Assembly: GCF_004569505.1 (NCBI RefSeq)
Contig: NZ_SPPK01000001.1
Location: 806,001-870,000, forward strand
Source of the DNA: Dysgonomonas mossii
GTDB lineage: Bacteria > Bacteroidota > Bacteroidia > Bacteroidales > Dysgonomonadaceae
Direction: 5' to 3'
Length of the DNA stretch: 64,000 nt
The notes beneath the pieces were generated by a model. That model saw only the letters and a program-made list of their open reading frames with translations. It had not been told where the DNA came from and did no database searches. Positions 58,197-64,000 of the stretch are shown piece by piece. Each line of letters starts with the position of its first letter. The stretch's first letter is position 1. Position numbers and translations under genes: made by a program.

Positions 58197-59483
58197 TCAC
58201 TGTTTAGGCATCAGCATGACCCGATAGCCTGATTTAAGAGTTACTTTAACCTGTCTGATTTTCTTCTGCATATAAGCTGACAAGCCCTGTATGGCACCTT
58301 TGCTCAAATCGGAACTTAGCTGTGCCCCTGCACTTTGTGTCATAGTAAAGCTCGTTCCCACACTATTTCCCATATTGGCTATAATCTCTTTGGCTGCATT
58401 CATTTCCAATGAGCCGGGTATATGAATCCCTTTTTGCCCGTCACTATCGTAGGTTACCATCTCTACAGGAATAATCGTCTCCTGATATTCTATCGAGGAT
58501 ATCTGTATATCCAACCGTTCGCCCTGTATCTTGGCCACTCCTGTCAGGATTGTATTTTCAGGAATAAGGATTGTGCCTGCCATCAATGGTTCAGTCAACC
58601 TCAAACGTGTTGTCTGTCCGTCAACAACAGTCTGGTCATCATGGATAACCGCAGAGATGGTATTCTTTATCGAAATACCAGCCTCCCCACCCATTGTATT
58701 GAATCCTGTGTTTCGGGGTTGGTCATACATTCGGAACAGATCTTCATTATTTGCATTCTGAGCCAGTGATGAAACTGTATTCTTTTGTATCTGATGGACA
58801 GCACTGACTGCCGTTTTTCCATTTTTAGACGAACCATCTTTCCCATAAGACTCTATCTTACTTTTCAAAGAATTCGAATTATTTGATGGAGGATCGGATT
58901 GTGTCTGTGGCATATATTTAGCTGCCATTTCGTAGGATTTTTCCATCAATTCCAATTGTTCGTCGATTGTACTTTTGGTATTTTCCTTTTCCTGCATTTT
59001 GGCTTCCAGTTCCATCAGTTTCTTTTTCATCTCTTCCTTCTCTGGATCGTCCTTCGGCTTTTCATAGAAATTGCCCAGTGTGCGGTTGATATCCCTATAG
59101 GCAGATACAGAATTATTGATCGGTACTTTTTCTTTTTTCACCGCTTGTTGAGGGGCATCATCCAGATTGATGACAACCCGTTCATTTTTCGAACTCTCCA
59201 GCATATCGGCATAGCCTTGTAAAGATTGCATCCGTTCTTTTTGCCGTTCCTGCACCTGTTCCTGTTCGTAGGCATCTTTCTTGTCTCCAATAATCCCATC
59301 CTTCTTTGGATCAGGTATATCGGCATTGAAGCCCAGACCTATCTGTTCTTTGGCTTTTTCTTTCTCTGAAGGAGATATGATCAGCCAAATACATCCTGCG
59401 CAAACAATCGCCATCAATGCGTAAATCGCATATTTCTTTAGCTTTTGTTTTTGCTCTTCACTTAGTTTTGCTTTATCCGCCAT
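58197..59483 (-). CDS. traM: Conjugative transposon protein TraM
   Basis: A 428-residue protein with one N-terminal membrane helix ('YAIYALMAIVCAGCIWLIIS', 20 residues), a long charged coiled-coil middle ('EKEEMKKKLMELEAKMQEKE', 20 residues), and a VirB10-like C-terminal beta domain ('LRLTEPLMAGTILIPENTIL', 'IHIPGSLEMNAAKEIIANMG'). It spans the envelope as part of the core complex. Its start overlaps traL by eleven bases. Confidence 0.93.
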   Translation of the reverse strand: MADKAKLSEEQKQKLKKYAIYALMAIVCAGCIWLIISPSEKEKAKEQIGLGFNADIPDPKKDGIIGDKKDAYEQEQVQERQKERMQSLQGYADMLESSKNERVVINLDDAPQQAVKKEKVPINNSVSAYRDINRTLGNFYEKPKDDPEKEEMKKKLMELEAKMQEKENTKSTIDEQLELMEKSYEMAAKYMPQTQSDPPSNNSNSLKSKIESYGKDGSSKNGKTAVSAVHQIQKNTVSSLAQNANNEDLFRMYDQPRNTGFNTMGGEAGISIKNTISAVIHDDQTVVDGQTTRLRLTEPLMAGTILIPENTILTGVAKIQGERLDIQISSIEYQETIIPVEMVTYDSDGQKGIHIPGSLEMNAAKEIIANMGNSVGTSFTMTQSAGAQLSSDLSKGAIQGLSAYMQKKIRQVKVTLKSGYRVMLMPKQ

Positions 59484-59796
59484 ATGATTTGTTTATTGTA
59501 TCGTTAGTACTATCCGGTATTTCCGGTTCAGTGTCCTGATAATCAAAATCCCATTCTCGAGACTTTGATTTTTCCAGTTCCAATTGTTTGATATGCTCAA
59601 TCTTCAATTGTTCCTTGCGTTCCTGTTCTCTTCCCCAATTACTGATTGCCGTAAAGATGAAATACAGGTTCAGGATAGTAAAGAGTAAAAGCATGATAAT
59701 AATTACAGTCAGCCGTTTATCGGGAGTGATCTCCCCACAGAGGTCTTTCAGCTTGTCTTCCAGCCAGTAACCCAGTTCTTTTATTCTTTCTTTCAT
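59473..59796 (-). CDS. traL: Conjugative transposon protein TraL (DUF3989)
   Basis: A 107-residue inner-membrane protein: N-terminal amphipathic part ('LGYWLEDKLKDLCGEITPDK', 20 residues), one membrane helix ('LTVIIIMLLLFTILNLYFIF'), and a charged C-terminal tail rich in Glu/Lys/Ser. It overlaps traM (59473-59483), which is typical for this operon. Confidence 0.88.
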   Translation of the reverse strand: MKERIKELGYWLEDKLKDLCGEITPDKRLTVIIIMLLLFTILNLYFIFTAISNWGREQERKEQLKIEHIKQLELEKSKSREWDFDYQDTEPEIPDSTNDTINKSYGG

Positions 59797-59808
59797 AAGC
59801 CTGGTGTG

Positions 59809-60432
59809 TTATCGGTCAAGAACCCTTAAATCCTTATTCTCCCTGATCTCAAAAGCTTCAATCGTAAATCCATGCGGATTATTCTCCGAACGGACCGAGT
59901 TCAATAGTTTGCAGGTGGTTACAAGGCTTCGTTCCGTGATATTACTTTCTCGGATAATCATCTGCCGGGCATAGGTTGCTACCTGGTACGGATAGACATA
60001 GAGATTACAGTTAACACTGTCTATCTGAATGGTCTGATTTATATTTCCCGAAATGATCCGATTGTAGTACCCTTTTTCCGATAAGTCTTTGTAGTAGTTG
60101 AAAGCCGATTTATCCGAAAGCTGTAAGGCTCTCCCGGTATTACTTTCAATAGCCGCCTTATCGGGAGACAGGGTAAAGAACAGTTCATGAAACCGTCTGA
60201 CATGTTCACGTGCTTCCACAGGACGGTTTTGTGACAAATCCTGAGAAAGGGCAAGCATCAACGACTTTCCGTTATCCAAGACATAGATCTTCTGACGTTG
60301 TGCTTCTGCAAAGTTGTAGGCACTCCAAACGGAGTACCCTGCAACCGCAGCACACAGACACAGAAAGACAATGCCAAAGATGCGGAGCTGTTTAAAGCTA
60401 GATTCGATATTTTTTAATGATTTAAATTCCAT
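59809..60432 (-). CDS. traK: Conjugative transposon protein TraK
   Basis: A 207-residue protein with an N-terminal membrane anchor ('RIFGIVFLCLCAAVAGYSVW', 20 residues) and a VirB8-like periplasmic domain ('YVLDNGKSLMLALSQDLSQN', 'VYPYQVATYARQMIIRESNI'). It bridges the inner-membrane complex and the periplasmic core of the transfer machine. Confidence 0.93.
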   Translation of the reverse strand: MEFKSLKNIESSFKQLRIFGIVFLCLCAAVAGYSVWSAYNFAEAQRQKIYVLDNGKSLMLALSQDLSQNRPVEAREHVRRFHELFFTLSPDKAAIESNTGRALQLSDKSAFNYYKDLSEKGYYNRIISGNINQTIQIDSVNCNLYVYPYQVATYARQMIIRESNITERSLVTTCKLLNSVRSENNPHGFTIEAFEIRENKDLRVLDR

Positions 60433-60464
60433 TGATTTTTTGATTTAATAATTGGAAATAATAA

Positions 60465-61457
60465 CTACCGCCCTTTCAGTCTACCTGTAATATTTCCGGC
60501 GGCAGCACCTCCGACACCACCCACCATTGCTCCTGCTTTGGTAGCTGTATTGTTTACATTCTTCCCGAAATTGCCCATACCACCTGCCGAAATAATCCAT
60601 CCGGCAACAGTCGGTATCGTGAAGTAGCCAACAATCCCGATAATGAGGAAGACTATGTAAATGGCATCCGAACTATCCAGAGAAAAATTCGGATCTGTCT
60701 GCATACGCTCAATATCCGATTGGAGCATTAAGGATTGAAGCCTTGCCAGTATCGTACTGAACAGATCGGAAACAGGCAGCCACAGATAAACCGAAATATA
60801 GCGTGTGATCCATTGAGTGAGTGTCGATTGAAAACCATCCCATACAGATATAGCAAAAGCTAGTGGTCCGAGTATTGAAAGAACGATCAGGAAGAAAGTG
60901 CGTATCACATCAATAATCAATGCTGCCGCTTTAAATACAATTTCCAGTATCTCACGAAAAGCTTCCCGTATCCATTTCTTAGTCTGGTATAATCCCCGTT
61001 CGATATACATGCCTGCTATTTCCCCAACATCGGTAATACCTAACTGATCCAGCTTCTCTTCAAAGATCTCGTTATCTACTAAATAGGCTGTCTCAGGATT
61101 ACGCCTCATAGCTTCGTATTCCAGCTTGTCTTTTATCTCCGCATATTTTTGCATATCCAGTGTTTCGGATTGCAGCATTCCGTTAGTTCCCTGTACCACA
61201 GGACTCATAATGCTATTAATTGTCCCAAGTACCACAGAAGGAAAAAACATGATACACAGACCGATTGCAAACGGACGAAGAAGTGGATAGACGTCTATGG
61301 GTTCAGCCCGTGACAGGGATTGCCATACACGGTATGACACATAGAACAAAGCTCCCAGTCCTGCTATTCCTTTGGCGATACCGATCATATTGCTGCACAA
61401 AGGCACCATCTGATCATACAGCGTCCGCAGGGTTTGATGAAATTGATCAAAATCCAT
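60465..61457 (-). CDS. traJ: Conjugative transposon protein TraJ
   Basis: A 330-residue polytopic membrane protein (VirB6-like). Several membrane segments are visible ('GIAGLGALFYVSYRVWQSLS', 'FAIGLCIMFFPSVVLGTINS', 'FLIVLSILGPLAFAISVW', 'YIVFLIIGIVGYFTIPTVAG'), and the C-terminus is Gly/Ala-rich. It forms the inner-membrane channel part of the transfer apparatus. It lies 20 bases after traI. Confidence 0.93.
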   Translation of the reverse strand: MDFDQFHQTLRTLYDQMVPLCSNMIGIAKGIAGLGALFYVSYRVWQSLSRAEPIDVYPLLRPFAIGLCIMFFPSVVLGTINSIMSPVVQGTNGMLQSETLDMQKYAEIKDKLEYEAMRRNPETAYLVDNEIFEEKLDQLGITDVGEIAGMYIERGLYQTKKWIREAFREILEIVFKAAALIIDVIRTFFLIVLSILGPLAFAISVWDGFQSTLTQWITRYISVYLWLPVSDLFSTILARLQSLMLQSDIERMQTDPNFSLDSSDAIYIVFLIIGIVGYFTIPTVAGWIISAGGMGNFGKNVNNTATKAGAMVGGVGGAAAGNITGRLKGR

Positions 61458-61477
61458 ATCTTTTCTTATTTAAAATT

Positions 61478-62107
61478 TTACCAATAACGATCCGAAGGAT
61501 TGCCGTATAAAGCATTTACACGAGCTGTTTCCCCTTTCTTCTTGGCACGCAAGTAAGAAACTCCGATGTTCTTGTTTGTATAATATCGAACTAGGTTCCG
61601 GTAATCAAGCATTGCATCATAACAGGAATTCACCACATCGATACGGTCTTTATCCGAAAGAGAAAGTGTGCTGATATTAACCACTCCTTTTAACTCGGTC
61701 AACACATCATTACTTTGTTCCAACAGGCGGGTATAGCCATTGGCTATGGCATTGAGTTCTTCAATAGAGTAATTGGGATCGGACAGCATCTTTTGAAAGC
61801 TGTGTACATAGATGTCGGATATTTCACCGACCATCAGTATTGTTCTTTGTACCTTTTTTGCATCTTTGACTAATCCGTTCACGGCTTTGAGTGCATCGTA
61901 GTATTGTTTACCTTGATTATAAACCTTTTGAACTTCCTGAAAATTTTTGGCCATATTACTGGCAGTCGAAGAGGTCTGCACGATCTGCTTACTGGTATTG
62001 ACAATGCTCTGGGTAAAATTACTCGGGTCCCAGACAGTCCATTGAGCGGATATATTTGAAGTGAAAAGCACAAGACTTACGCACAACATGAAGATTTTTG
62101 ATTTCAT
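61478..62107 (-). CDS. traI: Conjugative transposon protein TraI (DUF4141)
   Basis: A 209-residue protein with a signal peptide ('FMLCVSLVLFTSNISAQ') and a helical periplasmic body ('FTQSIVNTSKQIVQTSSTAS', 20 residues; 'KNFQEVQKVYNQGKQYYDA'), like VirB5-type minor pilus proteins. In CTnDOT-type operons it precedes traJ, as it does here. A fimbrillin gene lies just upstream in place of traH. Confidence 0.9.
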   Translation of the reverse strand: MKSKIFMLCVSLVLFTSNISAQWTVWDPSNFTQSIVNTSKQIVQTSSTASNMAKNFQEVQKVYNQGKQYYDALKAVNGLVKDAKKVQRTILMVGEISDIYVHSFQKMLSDPNYSIEELNAIANGYTRLLEQSNDVLTELKGVVNISTLSLSDKDRIDVVNSCYDAMLDYRNLVRYYTNKNIGVSYLRAKKKGETARVNALYGNPSDRYW

Positions 62108-62201
62108 ATTTCAATTATTTTTAATGATGTAAATTCTATAAATAAGAGAGAAGAGATAGAGTAAGAGTACAAGAGTCTGTGCCCTTACTCTTTGTATGAG
62201 A

Positions 62202-63164
62202 TTAGTCGGTAATGATTAGGTTTGCCGAAATACCACCTGTCCAATCCGAAATATTTACATTTCCGATCTTCAGGCTTGAACCACTTATTGTTACTGTATA
62301 GGTATTTTTAGTTCCACCTTTCCAAGCCGTTTTTGCAGGAACTTTCCATGTATAGATCCGTTCATCGATCGTAAACTTAAAAACAACATCTCCTTCAGCA
62401 CCTGTTGAACTTACAGGAAGGACAAAGACTTTCAGAAAGTCAGCTTCCGATTGGGACGGTTTTTCAGGAATAGTCAGAAGCGGATGAACATCCGAATAAG
62501 TTTGCAAAGTAGCAGGTCTATTCTTTCCTTCAGTATTCTTGATAATACCGGTTGAGATATCCATTGTCCCTTCGTTGTATATTATCGTTTTCTTATCGGC
62601 ATTAGCTATTTCAATACGGGTAAGTTTTCCAGACCATGGATAATTGAACTTACTGATATTAAACTGCACCAAAGCCATTGCATGCTTCATCGTTAGTGCT
62701 ACGTCCGGATTATCCTTGTTGATGGCAGATTGTCCCGGAGTATGCGTTCCATACATATAATCCTGTTGGGTAGCATGATCCACAAAAATAGACCTACCAT
62801 CAGTATTGTTACTACTGTATGGATAATAAGCATAGACAGTGGCATTATCTCCTGTTAGCCTGATCTCGGGTGTTTGATACCAGATTCCCTGTCTGAAAAC
62901 AGAGACCGCATTGTTATTTTCTTTGTACGAATTGTTGTTATCCCCAAGGCTACCCGATGTAACAAACAAACCGATATTTGTTCCTTCAGGAAATGCGGAT
63001 ACAACGGATGCCTTTGTACTGATAACATCTATTGCTGAGATGCCTGCCTGAATTTTTAGAACGGCATCTCCACCTGTCGGAGTTACCGGATCATCATCGT
63101 TACTGCAACTGTTGAAACTAAATAGAGAGACAGCAATGGCTGTCAGAAAAAAGAACTTTTTCAT
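62202..63164 (-). CDS. Fimbrillin-family lipoprotein within the tra operon
   Basis: A 320-residue lipoprotein with lipobox ('AVSLFSFNSCSNDDD') and fimbrillin/Mfa-like domains: 'ALTMKHAMALVQFNIS' (typical HxMA turn), 'TVYAYYPYSSN' and the final 'NVNISDWTGGISANLIITD'. Fimbrillins form surface fibres of Bacteroidales by donor-strand exchange. This one lies between traG and traI on the same strand, so it is probably expressed with the transfer genes and may aid cell-cell contact. That function is inferred only. Confidence 0.88.
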   Translation of the reverse strand: MKKFFFLTAIAVSLFSFNSCSNDDDPVTPTGGDAVLKIQAGISAIDVISTKASVVSAFPEGTNIGLFVTSGSLGDNNNSYKENNNAVSVFRQGIWYQTPEIRLTGDNATVYAYYPYSSNNTDGRSIFVDHATQQDYMYGTHTPGQSAINKDNPDVALTMKHAMALVQFNISKFNYPWSGKLTRIEIANADKKTIIYNEGTMDISTGIIKNTEGKNRPATLQTYSDVHPLLTIPEKPSQSEADFLKVFVLPVSSTGAEGDVVFKFTIDERIYTWKVPAKTAWKGGTKNTYTVTISGSSLKIGNVNISDWTGGISANLIITD

Positions 63165-63225
63165 ATAATTTATTTTTTACGTTTGAGATTAATTAAAAAA
63201 TGATTGATAAGCCAGATTGCCGGAT

Positions 63226-64000
63226 CTACTTATCAGAAGTGATTAGCTTGATAGCCTGCTCGATATTCCCGCCTAGCTTTTCCGATAGCCTCTGCACCTG
63301 TAGCTTCTCTGTTTCTTCGGTGGTATAGGTGTAATACTCGGACGGGCTAACTTCAGTGGCATAGACTGCCGATTGCATACCACCCAGTCCGATCCATACT
63401 TCTTTATAAATACGGCTTGGATTGTTAGACATATTGATGGAAAGTATCTGAGCTTTTTCTTTCTCAGTCAAACCTAATAAGTCCTGTATCGAATCGAACT
63501 TGTTCATATACTTTCGTTGGTCGAGCAGTATCTTACAATCGGAGTTATTGATGATAGCTTCTTTTACAATCGGAGATGAAATAATATCGTCTACCTCCTG
63601 TGTCACAACAATTGCTTCACCGAAGAACTTACGAACGGTTTTATACAAATACTTCAGATACTCAGCCATATTGGGAGAAGACAGAGCCTTCCATGCCTCT
63701 TCCACAATCAGCTGTTTTCGGATACCTTTCAATCGGCGCATCTTGTTAATAAATGCTTCCATAATGATTATGGTTACCACCGGAAAAAGGTCGCGATTCT
63801 CCTTAATAGCATCGATTTCGAAGACGATAAAGCGTTTGTTCAATAAGTCCAGTTCCTTGTCCGAGTTCAGGAGGAAGTCAAAGCGGCCACCCCGATAGTA
63901 TTGACGGAGTGTGGTAAGCAGATTATCTATATTAAAATCAGCCTTGCTTACTTCAATTTCCCTTTCTCTCAGGGCTACTTTATACTCATCCCGCATAAAC
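63226..64000 (-). CDS. traG: Conjugation ATPase TraG (5' part outside window)
   Basis: The C-terminal approximately 258 residues of the VirB4-like TraG ATPase that powers the transfer machine. Seen: 'RFIVFEIDAIKENRDLFPVV' (Walker-B-type region, 20 residues), 'KQLIVEEAWKALSSPNMAEY' (20 residues), 'FGEAIVVTQEVDDIISS' and 'LGLTEKEKAQILSINM'. The frame remains open to the window edge, so the first Met seen (63996) is not the true start. It is the most upstream tra gene in view. Confidence 0.93.
   Translation of the reverse strand, partial: FMRDEYKVALREREIEVSKADFNIDNLLTTLRQYYRGGRFDFLLNSDKELDLLNKRFIVFEIDAIKENRDLFPVVTIIIMEAFINKMRRLKGIRKQLIVEEAWKALSSPNMAEYLKYLYKTVRKFFGEAIVVTQEVDDIISSPIVKEAIINNSDCKILLDQRKYMNKFDSIQDLLGLTEKEKAQILSINMSNNPSRIYKEVWIGLGGMQSAVYATEVSPSEYYTYTTEETEKLQVQRLSEKLGGNIEQAIKLITSDK

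Noticed and set aside
57190..59770. Several + strand frames inside traL, traM and traN
   Set aside because: Antisense shadows of recognised tra genes.

Overview
The window is low-GC DNA from a Bacteroidota chromosome, most likely order Bacteroidales. The evidence is a PorV (type IX secretion) protein, a TonB with the N-terminal signature typical of the phylum, DUF4494 and Hc1 histone-like proteins, TAnnTTTG promoter motifs, few Shine-Dalgarno sites, and a CTnDOT-style tra operon. A Dysgonomonas-like relative is my guess; the sequence alone does not prove the genus.

Positions 1-39300 are mostly ordinary core chromosome. On the + strand: a glycosyltransferase, FAH hydrolase, porV, ispF, an MnmC-like methyltransferase, dusB, cysS, an AlkD-like protein, an M16 peptidase, a beta-barrel protein and RNase H. 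Then come htpG (minus), an ECF sigma factor, DUF4494, a YggS-like protein, oxyR and tRNA-Ala(GGC). At 17.7-19.0 kb lies a small accessory patch: three short minus-strand genes, related upstream elements, and a decayed copy of the tRNA-Ala 3' end. Next, on the minus strand, are GFA, GNAT, malic enzyme, an S41 peptidase, GH25, rfbC/rfbA, rpiB/tkt and serine dehydratase. The + strand resumes with a sugar MFS permease, tex, an Hc1 histone, an inositol monophosphatase, a NYN-LOTUS protein and a porin-like protein, followed by a minus-strand HD-kinase fusion.

From tRNA-Ser(TGA) at 39308 to the right edge the DNA looks like the left part of an integrative conjugative element (ICE). A tyrosine recombinase sits just downstream of the tRNA behind 11-bp arm-type repeats. 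The cargo follows in modules: RhuM-like and ORF6N proteins; a tiny Cys/Pro/Gly-rich peptide with a radical-SAM/SPASM maturase (a candidate RiPP system); a umuD-nuclease-umuC SOS operon; a + strand module with PcfK/AcrIIA9-like and PcfJ proteins; an arsenic operon (arsR, GNAT, arsC, acr3, arsM) with clear palindromic operators; and a three-gene AbiH cluster. The minus-strand transfer operon (traG, fimbrillin, traI, J, K, L, M, N, O, Q) runs off the right edge.

The most interesting candidates are the peptide/radical-SAM pair (42063-43729), the coupled nuclease inside umuDC (45126-45863), the AbiH/Zn-ribbon-ParB/membrane-protein trio (53173-55660), the fimbrillin inside the tra operon, and an approximately 50-bp element shared upstream of the AlkD-like gene and tex.
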